64,000 nt of DNA from Methanobacterium sp. SMA-27 (lineage in GTDB: Archaea > Methanobacteriota > Methanobacteria > Methanobacteriales > Methanobacteriaceae), in NCBI RefSeq assembly GCF_000744455.1, contig NZ_JQLY01000001.1, positions 1,426,001 to 1,490,000 of the forward strand, read 5' to 3'. Shown in pieces: positions 40,258 to 49,923 of this stretch. The translations under genes and the position numbers were made by a program. The notes below the pieces were generated by a model that did no database searches, had not been told where the DNA came from, and saw only the letters and a program-made list of their open reading frames with translations. Position 1 is the first letter of the stretch. Each line of letters begins with the position of its first letter.

Positions 40258-40554
40258 AATAGACACCTTTGTTAGTATTTGTTGTTACTCTACTATAAAT
40301 TTTTATTTGGTAAATACGAAACATAAATCTAAACGAAAATTTAGTTGGAATTAGATTCATCGGTAGTTTTGGGCGATTTTATTCTGAATTAAGTAAAATC
40401 TCAAATTTAAATTAATAAAATTATTAAACAATTAAGTCCATAAATTAAGTAGGTTGGGTTAAAAAAATGATTCATAGGATTCTTAAAAAATTGGCTATAT
40501 TTTTACAAAAAAATTATTTGATCCAAAAAACAATAGATTAATGGTGATAAAATA

Positions 40555-40773
40555 ATGGATGTTAACTGGGTAAATATTGAATTTGAATTAGGCAAAGTAG
40601 AAGAGTATGATAGAAAATCTGATCAATCTATTGACAGAATATCGATTGGGTCTACCACAATTAAGATATTCTATAATCTAATGTCTAAAAGGGAAGAAAA
40701 TTATATCAGGGTTATACTTATAGATAACCTTCTGGGATATGAATATCCTGTAGTAAGGGGTGAATCAATATAA
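40555..40773 (+). CDS. hypothetical protein, 72 residues
   Basis: No family is recognised. A small soluble protein with mixed beta-like patterns (NWVNIEFELGKVEEY, ISIGSTTIKIFYNL, YIRVILIDNLLGYEYPVV). ATGGTGATAAA precedes the ATG, a moderate ribosome site. It stands alone, with about 300 bases of AT-rich DNA on each side. No membrane segment or Cys is present. The codon use is like its neighbours, so it is probably a real gene. Confidence 0.5.
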   Translation: MDVNWVNIEFELGKVEEYDRKSDQSIDRISIGSTTIKIFYNLMSKREENYIRVILIDNLLGYEYPVVRGESI

Positions 40774-41086
40774 AGATATTTCTAATATTATTTATTTTAA
40801 ATTATATTATATAACATAGGAATTCACGTCAAATATTCAATAAAAAATTTGAAATTACTAAAATCATTGATTAAAATCTTTTTTAATTGTTAATAATCAA
40901 ATAATATAAATTTTTCTATAATATCTTTTTTCTTAATGACTACTCTAATTACTTATTTATGAGTATTTGTAATACTCTGAAATAGAGTGTTATAGGATGG
41001 ATAAGTATAAATTAAAAGAAATTTATAGATATATTTAGTTTAGTGATTTAAAGTTGAATTAGTTTAAAATTATTAGGTGGAACAAA
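40774..41086. other. AT-rich intergenic region
   Basis: No gene or structured element was recognised. It marks the left border of the surface-protein island. Confidence 0.35.
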
Positions 41087-42865
41087 ATGAAGACAATGAT
41101 AAATAGAAAATTAATTGTTTATATTCCCCTATTGTTGATTGGTCTGGGCATAATATTTTCAGCAGGAATGCAGTCAGTTGCTGCTGACCAATCTCAAATC
41201 TATGTGAACTCATCGGGAAATGACAATTATAATGGAGAATCCCCTGTATTCATTAGTGGAACTATAGGGCCTAAAAAAACCATTAAAAATGCAACAAAAA
41301 CTGTTATAAACGATGGAACAGTACACATAGCAGCTGGTACCTACAATGAAAATAATATAGCTGATTTCAGCAAGAATATTAACTTCATTGGAGAAGACAA
41401 ATATAAAACCAAAGTAGATGGAAATAAACTTGGTGGTATTTTTTCTGTTGGTGCACAAGGGGCGACTTATAGTTACTCATTCACTAATCTGCAATTCCTT
41501 AACGGGAGTGCATTTAACGGTGGTGCAATCTCTAATACATGTGGAAATATCTTAATTGATAACTGTATTTTCAAAAATAACAAAGCAAATTATGCTGGAG
41601 CTGCAATTTTCAGTTTCGGAACAGGAAGTGCTCCTGCATCTATAAATATTAATAACTGCAACTTCACCAACAACTCTGCTCCTAATGGAGTTATATATAA
41701 TGGTCTAAGTAGTGTAAGTGTAATAGGAAGTGATTTCACAAACAATACTGGATCAACAACAAGTATACTCTGGAGTAATTTTGGTCAAATATCAAATTTC
41801 CAGTTCAACAGAATTATAGGAACCGGTAATTTAATTAGTAGTGACTCAGGTGGAGATGTAAGTCTTAACTGGTGGGGTTCAAACGCTGATCCTTCAGCAA
41901 AATTAACAGGTGTTACAGCAACTAATTGGTTAGTATTAACAGCTTTTGCAAATCCTTCATTAATTGTTAATGGGGCAACTAGTATAGTAACAGCTGATTT
42001 ACTGCATGATAACGGAATTTTAACAGATCCAACTAATCCGGATTTGTATTATCATGATCCATTATTTGGTCATGTACCCGATGGAATAATAGTAAACTTT
42101 TTAAATGATGCATTTGGTACAGTTAATCCGTTAACCAGCAGCCTAATAAATGGTTCAGCTTCTACCACATTTACCGGTACTAAAATCGGAACATCTGTTG
42201 TACAATCAACTATTGATTCGGTCACTACTACATCTAATGTTATTATAAGCTCAGCACTAGTTGTAACTAGTACAGATCCAGTTAAAAATGCTGGGAGTGT
42301 GGCTTTAAACAAAGTTGTTAAAATTACTTTCAACAAAAATATTAAATTGGGTACAAATCCTTGGATTGAATTTAAAACTGCAGCTGGAACAGCAATAACA
42401 TTCACAACAAAAATTGTTAATAATGTTTTATCATTAACGCCTACAAGTCTTTTAAAAGGTGGAACCACCTACAATGTAGTTTTACATTCAAATAGTATCA
42501 CAGATTTAAGCGGGTTAGGACTAGCAGCACCATACTCAACAGTATTCACAACCACTGTACCTCCAGTAGTTACAAGTACTGATCCAGTTAACAATATATC
42601 CAAAGTAGCAACAAATAAAATTGTAAAATTCAACTTCAGCAAAAACATTAAACTTGGAACAAACCCATGGATAGAATTCAAAAATTCAAGTGGAACAGCA
42701 AAACCCTTCACACTATCTGTTAGCGGAAGCACATTAAGTATAAAACCAACATCAGCTCTTTCAAAATCAACTAACTACACGGTTATTGTCCACTCAAATG
42801 CAGTAATAGACTCAAATGGAACCGGACTAGCAGCACCATACACAATAAAATTCAAAACAGCATAA
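41087..42865 (+). CDS. secreted surface protein with beta-helix and two Ig-like (Big_5) domains
   Basis: This 592-residue adhesin-like protein has a signal peptide (about 1-33, cleaved after SVAADQ region). A right-handed beta-helix/polymorphic-outer-membrane-type region follows (about 40-260; GGAISNTCGNILIDNCIFKN, INNCNFTNNSAPNG), then a linker and two SbsA-like Ig repeats (about 395-490 and 495-592). Both repeats contain NIKLGTNPWIEFK and GLAAPY, so they are recent duplicates. No membrane anchor ends the protein; the Ig repeats may hold it to the wall. GGTGGA precedes the ATG. It opens the surface island. Confidence 0.8.
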   Translation: MKTMINRKLIVYIPLLLIGLGIIFSAGMQSVAADQSQIYVNSSGNDNYNGESPVFISGTIGPKKTIKNATKTVINDGTVHIAAGTYNENNIADFSKNINFIGEDKYKTKVDGNKLGGIFSVGAQGATYSYSFTNLQFLNGSAFNGGAISNTCGNILIDNCIFKNNKANYAGAAIFSFGTGSAPASININNCNFTNNSAPNGVIYNGLSSVSVIGSDFTNNTGSTTSILWSNFGQISNFQFNRIIGTGNLISSDSGGDVSLNWWGSNADPSAKLTGVTATNWLVLTAFANPSLIVNGATSIVTADLLHDNGILTDPTNPDLYYHDPLFGHVPDGIIVNFLNDAFGTVNPLTSSLINGSASTTFTGTKIGTSVVQSTIDSVTTTSNVIISSALVVTSTDPVKNAGSVALNKVVKITFNKNIKLGTNPWIEFKTAAGTAITFTTKIVNNVLSLTPTSLLKGGTTYNVVLHSNSITDLSGLGLAAPYSTVFTTTVPPVVTSTDPVNNISKVATNKIVKFNFSKNIKLGTNPWIEFKNSSGTAKPFTLSVSGSTLSIKPTSALSKSTNYTVIVHSNAVIDSNGTGLAAPYTIKFKTA

Positions 42866-43066
42866 TTAATCCTTTAATTTTTTTTTATTTATTTTTCTAT
42901 AATATAATAATAAATTAATTTTAAATTGTTTAAATACATTAATAATCATATTAAACAAGTATCAAAACAGGAATATTATCAATTTTTAATTTTAGATTGG
43001 TTAATCATTATATTAGATTTAATAACTTGAGGAATATAGTATAAGTATAAAATATGGATAAATAAT

Positions 43067-44989
43067 ATGGGAATCAGTAAAACTCAGTTTATAGGATTTA
43101 TTTTAGTTTTAGGTTTATTTCTATCTTTAGTATTTCCTGATGTAATTTCAGCAGCAGAAGTTAGTAATAATACCCATTTAAACCCTGTTAAAGAATCAAC
43201 AGCTGTTCATAACAATGCAACATCTGTAAAGAAGTCTAATTCTAGTTCAACAACTAAATCTAAATCAACAGATTTACCTTGTTATTATGATCTTAGAAAG
43301 CTTGGAAAACTTACCCCTGTTAAACAACAAGGTTTCTCAGGAACATGCTGGGCATTTGCTGCTTTAGGTTCATTAGAATCCTGTCTTCTACCTTATGAAA
43401 CATGGAATTTCTCTGAGAATAATATGAAAAATCTTGATAGTTATAACTACGCATGGGGATTTGACAGAGGATACAATGATGCAGGAAGTTGGGAACAGGC
43501 ATTAGCTTATTTAACACGATACAGTGGCCCTGTTATATCAGCTGAGGATCCTTTCAATGAATTCAGTGGTTCTTCACCTACTGGGTTAAAAGCTGTAAAA
43601 CATGTGCAAAATGCAATACTCATTGGTGCTCGAAATAGCACAAGCCATATGGATAATGACAAAATTAAGGAAGCTATAATGAAATATGGTGCAGTGTACA
43701 GCCTGATGAGATACTCTGATTATTATTTTAATCCATGGACCAATGCATACTACTATAATGGTTCAAATGATGTTAATCATGCCATAGATATAGTGGGTTG
43801 GGATGATAATTATAACAAATCCAATTTTTTAAATGATGCACCCGGAAATGGTGCTTTTATAATAAGAAACAGTTGGGGTACTGATTGGGGAGATAATGGC
43901 TATTTTTATGTTTCCTATTATGATAAGTTACTTGGAAACAGCAATGACAATGTGGTGTTCATGGATGCAGAGCCAATAACCAACTATAATAATATATATC
44001 AATATGATCCCCTTGGTTATGTGGGTAGCTTTGGATTTGATAGCGATGTTGGCTGGTTCTCCAATGTTTTCACTTCTCGAAGTAACGAAAAATTGAGGGC
44101 TTCTAGTTTTTATGTTTTAACTCCAAATTCACTATACGATTTATATGTCTATTTAAATCCTAAGGGTAATAACCCAATAAGCGGTAAATTGGCATTATTT
44201 AAAGAAGGAATTATCAGTACTGCAGGATACACAACAATTGATTTCGGGAAGCATATTTCATTACTCAAAGGCCATAAATTTAGTATTGTTGTAAAATTGA
44301 CAACTCCTAATTCTACTCTACCAATTACAATCGAATATCCTATGGAATATTACAGTAGCAAAGCTACTGCCAACCCTGGTGAAAGTTATGTGAGTATGAA
44401 TGGTATTTTTTGGGAGGATATGACTAGTTTCATATCAAATGCCAATGTATGTTTAAAAGCTTTTACATCAAGTAGAGGTGCCGATCTTTCAGTTACAAAA
44501 GAAATGAGCAATAAAAATCCGATTCTATATAGTAAAATATTCTACACCATAACTGTTAAGAATAATGGCCCCGGCACAGCAGAGAATGTCTTTATCTCAG
44601 ATAAGTTACCTTTAGGATTATCTTTCCTCTCGTATATTACACATTATGGGAAGTATAATCCAAAAACTGGTGTATGGAATATAGGAACTCTTCCCAATGG
44701 TGAAGTTGCAACTATTATTATCAATTGTATTGTTAAAGGTACAGCCAATATTTCAAATGAAGCCATTTTATTTTCTTCTACCTATGACCCAAACCTAAAC
44801 AATAACTTTGCTATGATAAATGGAACGGTTTTACAACAGAGGAATGTAAAAAAGGTTGTTCAAAAATTAATTCCAATAGAAAAATGGCAGAATATAATTT
44901 CAATGCAAAAAACTGGACAAAATCTAATCCCATTTGTTTTTGGACTAATAATCATGGTGGGGGGAATAACATTATATAGTAAAAAATAA
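43067..44989 (+). CDS. secreted papain-family (C1) protease with DUF11 domain and C-terminal anchor
   Basis: This 640-residue protein has a signal peptide (1-30) and a low-complexity Ser/Asn linker. The papain-like catalytic domain carries Cys94 in GFSGTCWAFA, His238 in NHAIDIVGWD and Asn268 in IIRNSWGTDWG. A lectin-like beta region (about 300-470) and a DUF11 domain (about 475-590, ADLSVTKEMSNKNP, VKNNGPGTAENVFISDKLPL) follow, then a C-terminal TM helix (about 618-637). It would act outside the cell, anchored in the membrane. The target is unknown. No strong ribosome site is seen (GGAT). Confidence 0.85.
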   Translation: MGISKTQFIGFILVLGLFLSLVFPDVISAAEVSNNTHLNPVKESTAVHNNATSVKKSNSSSTTKSKSTDLPCYYDLRKLGKLTPVKQQGFSGTCWAFAALGSLESCLLPYETWNFSENNMKNLDSYNYAWGFDRGYNDAGSWEQALAYLTRYSGPVISAEDPFNEFSGSSPTGLKAVKHVQNAILIGARNSTSHMDNDKIKEAIMKYGAVYSLMRYSDYYFNPWTNAYYYNGSNDVNHAIDIVGWDDNYNKSNFLNDAPGNGAFIIRNSWGTDWGDNGYFYVSYYDKLLGNSNDNVVFMDAEPITNYNNIYQYDPLGYVGSFGFDSDVGWFSNVFTSRSNEKLRASSFYVLTPNSLYDLYVYLNPKGNNPISGKLALFKEGIISTAGYTTIDFGKHISLLKGHKFSIVVKLTTPNSTLPITIEYPMEYYSSKATANPGESYVSMNGIFWEDMTSFISNANVCLKAFTSSRGADLSVTKEMSNKNPILYSKIFYTITVKNNGPGTAENVFISDKLPLGLSFLSYITHYGKYNPKTGVWNIGTLPNGEVATIIINCIVKGTANISNEAILFSSTYDPNLNNNFAMINGTVLQQRNVKKVVQKLIPIEKWQNIISMQKTGQNLIPFVFGLIIMVGGITLYSKK

Positions 44990-45111
44990 AATTGTTTCAT
45001 TTGTTATTAGAGACGGAAATTTTTTGAAATATTAATATTTTGATAAAAAAAATTTCCAATATTATGATCATAAACTAATTTTAGATAGCATTTTCAATGT
45101 TTTTGTAATAA

Positions 45112-45151
45112 AATGCATTAGTTTAAATTATATTAATGCATTAATTTAAAT
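45112..45151 (+). repeat. 23-base-period direct repeat before lipoprotein gene
   Basis: AATGCATTA followed by (A/G)TTTAAAT occurs at 45112-45128 and again at 45135-45151. Each core is itself nearly palindromic. It lies 40-80 bases before the ATG at 45193, where an operator would be expected. Confidence 0.4.
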
Positions 45152-45192
45152 AATAAATCTAATAATTAATTAAATAAAAGAGGTGGTTTACA

Positions 45193-45522
45193 ATGAATCA
45201 AAAAGCCTTAATATCAATACTAGTTATTACTGTTATATTTGGAGGGGTAGTTATTTCCGGATGTATAGGTAATAACAACAACACAACCAACCTTACAAAC
45301 AACAGTACAATAAATGGTAGTTCATCTGGAACTACTTCAAACAATTCAGCTACAAGCCAAAGTTCTTCACAATCAAGTCAAAGTTCCTCTAAAAGCGATA
45401 AAAACAGTACTGGATCCAAACCAAATGGAAGTAATGGAAATGATAATAGTGGAAATGATAATGGCGGATTAACTGGGGATAATTATGTTCCCGACCCAAA
45501 TAACCCACATAACACCAAATGA
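45193..45522 (+). CDS. low-complexity lipoprotein
   Basis: This 109-residue protein has a lipobox-like signal (VVISGC, Cys at about 24) and then only Asn, Ser, Thr, Gly and Lys (TSQSSSQSSQSSSKS), ending in NYVPDPNNPHNTK. It is a lipid-anchored stalk or spacer, probably glycosylated. AGAGGTGG precedes the ATG. It lies 38 bases upstream of the M14-like wall enzyme on the same strand and may be expressed with it. Confidence 0.7.
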   Translation: MNQKALISILVITVIFGGVVISGCIGNNNNTTNLTNNSTINGSSSGTTSNNSATSQSSSQSSQSSSKSDKNSTGSKPNGSNGNDNSGNDNGGLTGDNYVPDPNNPHNTK

Positions 45523-45560
45523 TCAATTTGGAGTTATGAAATTTTCTGGAGATGTAATAA

Positions 45561-46760
45561 ATGATAAATAGTAAAGTTTTACCGATAATGCTAGGAGTTC
45601 TTATGCTTTTAAGTATGGGGACATCAGCAGCGGTAACAACTAATTCAACAAGTTATAGTACAAGCCAGGTAAGCCAGGCAGCTGTAACTGTTAAACATAA
45701 TGTAGAAACTAAATATAGTCTGCCAAGTAAGGTTACAGTAGGCGGTAAAAGTTTAACAAATTATCAATTTTTATATTTACTTACATCTGCCACAAATAAT
45801 GTGGCAAATGGCAAATCAAAGAATTTAATAAACCTTAAAAATGTATCAAAACCAACAAGTCCCACTGAAACTTTAACCAGTGGAACTATAAAAAAATCAG
45901 AATATGTTACCATAGCTAGTAAAATAAATGCATATATTGCCAAATATGATAAATTACCTAACTATGTGACAACATCTCGGGGAAATATGAAGTATCAGTC
46001 CGTGGTTTATATGTACAGTAAAATCATGACTTACTACAATGTGAACAAAGTGCTACCTTCAACTGTTTCAGTAAAATCCTGGTATGCACAGACACTCGGA
46101 CCTGCAGCCAAAATTAATAGTACAACCATATTAAATGCTAAACAAACTGAATTAGGTCATGATTCATATGGAAAAGTTTTAAGATTAGGGCCTTTCGGTA
46201 ATGGTGCCAATAAAGTAGCAATTATTGTCGGTGTGCATCCTCAAGAAATACAAACACATATAGCCATGCTTAATGCTATTGGAGTTTTATCTAAAAAACT
46301 AAACAACGTGCAGATATGGGTTTATGATGTGATAGTGTATAACGGAGCAAATTATTCTACTGGCCGAGCTCATGGGCAAGATCTGGCAAATAAATATGTA
46401 GTACCCAACATTGGAACTTCTTTCAAATTAGTAATGGACACCCATGGAAATACAGGAAAGGGTGCTGAAGTATATAGTGGATATCCTAACTTTGTTTTTG
46501 CTCCAGTTGAAAATTCAAAGTCCCTAAGTTACGCAAACAAATTAGTTAAATCTAGCCTAACTCAAGGAGATTTGTTGTATCGCTATGTATCTGGAAGCAG
46601 TCCTAAATATGTGACTATTCCGATAGCTAATAAAGGAATACCAACTATTGTCTACGAACAATATATCAATCAAGCAAACTATGCTCAAGTTTTGTACCAA
46701 CATGCATTACAAGTGGTTAAAGCAATAAATGCTCATTCATATAATAACAGATTTGATTAA
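45561..46760 (+). CDS. secreted M14-like peptidase/amidase with pseudomurein-binding repeats
   Basis: This 399-residue protein has a signal peptide (1-24). Two repeats at about 44-95 and 112-165 have the pseudomurein-binding pattern (YSLPSKVTVGGKSLTNYQFL; KLPNYVTTSRGNMKYQSVVY). The C-terminal domain shows M14/aspartoacylase-type metal residues: His226-x2-Glu229 in GVHPQE, His295 in DTHGN and a catalytic-type Glu366 in PTIVYEQ. It would bind its own wall and cut or trim its peptide. The GGAG ribosome site is near the ATG. Pseudomurein cleavage is inference; the metal motif is visible. Confidence 0.65.
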   Translation: MINSKVLPIMLGVLMLLSMGTSAAVTTNSTSYSTSQVSQAAVTVKHNVETKYSLPSKVTVGGKSLTNYQFLYLLTSATNNVANGKSKNLINLKNVSKPTSPTETLTSGTIKKSEYVTIASKINAYIAKYDKLPNYVTTSRGNMKYQSVVYMYSKIMTYYNVNKVLPSTVSVKSWYAQTLGPAAKINSTTILNAKQTELGHDSYGKVLRLGPFGNGANKVAIIVGVHPQEIQTHIAMLNAIGVLSKKLNNVQIWVYDVIVYNGANYSTGRAHGQDLANKYVVPNIGTSFKLVMDTHGNTGKGAEVYSGYPNFVFAPVENSKSLSYANKLVKSSLTQGDLLYRYVSGSSPKYVTIPIANKGIPTIVYEQYINQANYAQVLYQHALQVVKAINAHSYNNRFD

Positions 46761-47053
46761 TTGAATCCCTTTCTTTTTTTAGACTCAAATATTTTTTTAT
46801 ATAGATTTCCTATAAACTGTAACCCAAATCTCCCAGATATAATTTATTAAGGTTATATTTGAACTCATATTGAATATTTAAACTTAAAGACGCTCTTTCA
46901 TAGAGTTTAATGCTTCAATATAAAAAATTAAGGATAATAACAAGTCAAATTCCTATGATGGAAAATAGATTTAAGATCGTAAAAATAAAAGGGATATATA
47001 TTATTGTTTGATGTAAGATCATTATTCACTTTAATATTTTAGGGGGTAAAATT

Positions 47054-47555
47054 TTGAAGAGAATGAATCTCATTTTAATATTAAATTTTGTTAATAGGAA
47101 TTGTAGGTCTTTCAGGCTGTATAAACTCAAATAACACCAATAAAACAGTAGTTAAAAACAACTCTACAATACAACTCGCACCGGTTGATAGCCCCATATT
47201 TAGTAATCAATATGTATCCTTTAAGAAACCCACAGATTTAACTATAATAGATGATTCCAACAGTTCTCAACTTAACATAAAAATAAAAAGTGAGGATAAG
47301 TTGATTGTTGAAATAAATAGTGTAACTAATGATACAAAATTTGTTAATTCTCTAATAGCACAGAGTAATAATACAACTGTAGCAAATAAAACAGCTTATG
47401 AGTTTTCAGACCCTACTGCCATTCAATTATATATTCCAGTTTCAAAAAGTAATGGTAAAACAACTGTAATACGGATCTATGTCTCTCCAGATTATTTACC
47501 AGATTATAATTTGATAAAAGATAGTTTTGTAATTATCAGAGCTCCTCCTCATTAA
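47054..47555 (+). pseudogene. lipoprotein gene split by a one-base frameshift
   Basis: The TTG at 47054, behind AGGGGGT, starts a signal peptide (KRMNLILIL) that runs out of frame at a TTTT run (47086-47089). The downstream frame continues it without a gap: LLIGIVGLSGC, a lipobox, then about 140 residues of mature protein (VDSPIFSNQYVSFKKPTDLT...). Removing one T would give one uninterrupted lipoprotein. The downstream frame alone starts at a TTG at 47088 with no ribosome site. It is a true frameshift, a phase-variable tract or a sequencing error. The mature domain is unrecognised. Confidence 0.65.
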
Positions 47556-47592
47556 AAACTATTTTCTATATTTTTAAAATTATAAACAATTG

Positions 47593-48999
47593 TTAGAAAG
47601 GTAATGTATTATAAACCCCATTTAATATGAAATTAGAAATATTCCAGTTTTTTATTACTCCAAAATTGTTTATGTTATTACTTGCATCTGCTGCATACCA
47701 TTTACCATTAACATAGATATTAGTCCAAACATGACTGATCCATTCCTGGCTTTTGTAGAAGTAACAAGTTCCATATTTGTATCGTGCTGAAAGTCCTGAA
47801 GCCCTTGCTAATGAAACAATTAAACGTGAAAGATCTACACAGTTACCCTTTAATAACTTCAATGTACCAGAAGCACCGTATCTTGTCCCATAGTAGAATG
47901 AATAATCAACATAATCTCTTACCCAATTAAAAATTTTCGCTGCTTCCTCATATTTAGATTTGGTTCCAATGGATAATGATGCTGCAAGTGTAGATATAGT
48001 TAAACTGGGAACAGTTAATGATATTCCTGCTTTATTATTTTTTAAAGATGAATCATATGTATTTGGTTGATAACTAACTATGTTGTTTATAACGGTTTTA
48101 AAGGCCATTACCTTTACATAAATATGTATTGTGTTTACAGAACCACTTTTCAATGTAGATATTGTCCAAATACCTGTTTTATAATTATAATGACCATTTC
48201 CATAACATGAAATGTATTTAAGTAGATTGGGGTTTAAACCAGAATTTATAACTAAATTCTGTGCATTATTAGGTCCTTTATTTCTCACTTGAATTATTAT
48301 ACAAATATGATGAAGGTACTTTGGATTGTAATTTGATGCTGTATGATATATACAGATATCTGCAGATGAAGGAACACTTAACTGGGTTACAGCAATGTTA
48401 TTAAGTGTATTTGGATCTGTGGTTGATCCTGATTTGTAAAATGCAGTATTGGTAATGTTGATATTTGATTTAATAATCTGTGCAGTAACATGTAGAATGA
48501 TATTTGTATTATTTGTTAGCGTTTGTACAGACCATATACCAGTTATATAATTATATGAACCTTTACCATCATCAGAAATCCATTTAAGATAATTATGGTT
48601 TAATAAATAGCTTACATTAATATTACTTGCAGTATTTGGTCCATTGTTATTTAGTTTTACAGTGAAAGTGACATATTTCAGATAGTTTGGTTTATAATTT
48701 GATGCAGATTGTGTTATATTAATATCCGATATTTCATCACTATTTGGTTCGTTAGCTGATGTAGTTATGTTGTAATGAGAATCCAAAACAGTTGGTACAA
48801 CTTTATTATTCTTAATAGCTCTATTGTTTTCCACACCCATATCATTATTATGATCTGAATATTGCAAGCCAGTTATATCCGGATTATTAATTTCATCAGA
48901 TCCTGATGAAGAAGATGTTGCTGCAGAACTTATATTTAAATTTAATACTAATGTTAAACTGAATAATAACAGTAACGATAAAAATAACTTTTGTTTAAT
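47593..48999 (-). CDS. secreted transglutaminase-like protein with two DUF11 repeats (ATT start proposed)
   Basis: Of 468 residues with the proposed start, the mature part has two DUF11-type repeats (VKLNNNGPNTASNINVSYLL and IQVRNKGPNNAQNLVINSG). A transglutaminase-like domain follows with Cys387 in GNCVDLSRL, His423 in HVWTNIYVNGKW and Asp438 in WYAAD. The first ATG (48867) leaves no signal peptide. In frame upstream lies ATT at 48999 followed by KQKLFLSLLLLFSLTLVLN, a clear signal peptide, with GGGGGAGG four bases before it and no ATG, GTG or TTG back to an in-frame TGA. It is probably a secreted peptidase or crosslinking enzyme of the wall. Confidence 0.7.
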   Translation of the reverse strand: MKQKLFLSLLLLFSLTLVLNLNISSAATSSSSGSDEINNPDITGLQYSDHNNDMGVENNRAIKNNKVVPTVLDSHYNITTSANEPNSDEISDINITQSASNYKPNYLKYVTFTVKLNNNGPNTASNINVSYLLNHNYLKWISDDGKGSYNYITGIWSVQTLTNNTNIILHVTAQIIKSNINITNTAFYKSGSTTDPNTLNNIAVTQLSVPSSADICIYHTASNYNPKYLHHICIIIQVRNKGPNNAQNLVINSGLNPNLLKYISCYGNGHYNYKTGIWTISTLKSGSVNTIHIYVKVMAFKTVINNIVSYQPNTYDSSLKNNKAGISLTVPSLTISTLAASLSIGTKSKYEEAAKIFNWVRDYVDYSFYYGTRYGASGTLKLLKGNCVDLSRLIVSLARASGLSARYKYGTCYFYKSQEWISHVWTNIYVNGKWYAADASNNINNFGVIKNWNISNFILNGVYNTLPF

Positions 49000-49003
49000 T
49001 ATA

Positions 49004-49008
49004 CCTCC
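49004..49008 (-). promoter_or_regulatory. ribosome-binding site deciding an ATT start
   Basis: On the minus strand this reads GGAGG, within GGGGGAGG, and is four bases before ATT at 48999-48997. It is the only strong ribosome site in the region and sits exactly at the head of the signal-peptide frame. Confidence 0.6.
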
Positions 49009-49360
49009 CCCAAGGTTAGATCAACAAATTAAACAATTCTTATATTAAATTTAATGGGATTATCATATAAATATTTGTTCAAAAAAAATAGAAAAAAACT
49101 TATTTGAGTTTATTAATATTTTATTGGAAGTAACATCTAATAATTAAGGACTTTTATTATCAACTTTTTACTATTTCGATTAACTAAAAACAAATATTAA
49201 ATATCATATAATGGCTGAATTTTATTTTTGAGATTTTTTGGATTTGAATTTAAAAATGAGATATTATTTTTTGAGTATAAGCCAAATCAAATTATTAATG
49301 AAAACTTTACAATTCACAAAATAAAAAATATCAAGAAAAATATTTGTATAACCTGATTAA

Positions 49361-49397
<37 letters not shown>

Positions 49398-49430
49398 ATT
49401 TATTTAATTAAATAATTTTGATATTGCCAA

Positions 49431-49526
49431 CTATTTTACTGTAATTATTTTTCCATTTGAATATCCATGTCCATTTAGTAGGTGATCTTCTGGATTGACA
49501 AACCATCTTCTTCCGTATGATTTTTT
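49431..49526 (-). pseudogene. C-terminal remnant of an unidentified protein
   Basis: About 30 codons read KSYGRRWFVNPEDHLLNGHG, then YSNGKIITVK and a stop, with good codon structure but no start or upstream coding frame. A second codon-like patch (VINIYMPYIGNEDENKLDY) lies about 240 bases upstream on the same strand. Both look like remains of one lost gene. Confidence 0.35.
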
Positions 49527-49923
49527 TTTAATTATAATTTAGTGATATTAATTTTTATATATATTTTACTGATAAATTTTTAAAAACCACAAAAAATTAA
49601 TTGGTATATTGATTCAATGAATTTTAGTTCAATAGGATGATTTATAATTAATATACCCATCTTAACAAAATAGCATGCTCTTTAAATGAACAATGATGTA
49701 AACTAATAGTCCAGTTTGTTTTCATCTTCATTTCCAATGTAAGGCATATAGATATTGATGACAATATTTGATATTAAACAAATTATAAAAAAATTTTATA
49801 AAAACAAGCTTTAATTCTAAATTATATTTTTAGAAATTAATGATGTTTTAAAAAAGATAAGCAGAATATAGAAAAATCATTTAAAATTGAAAAATACATA
49901 TTAAAAAAAAAAAATGATTTAGT
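49527..49923. other. AT-rich region between wall-enzyme genes
   Basis: Together with 49009-49430 it forms a gap of about 900 bases between two leftward wall-enzyme genes. Apart from the microsatellite and the decayed coding patches, nothing is recognised. Confidence 0.35.

Noticed and set aside
40468..40542. A 24-codon ATG frame upstream of the 72-residue gene
   Set aside because: No clear ribosome site and no recognisable pattern.
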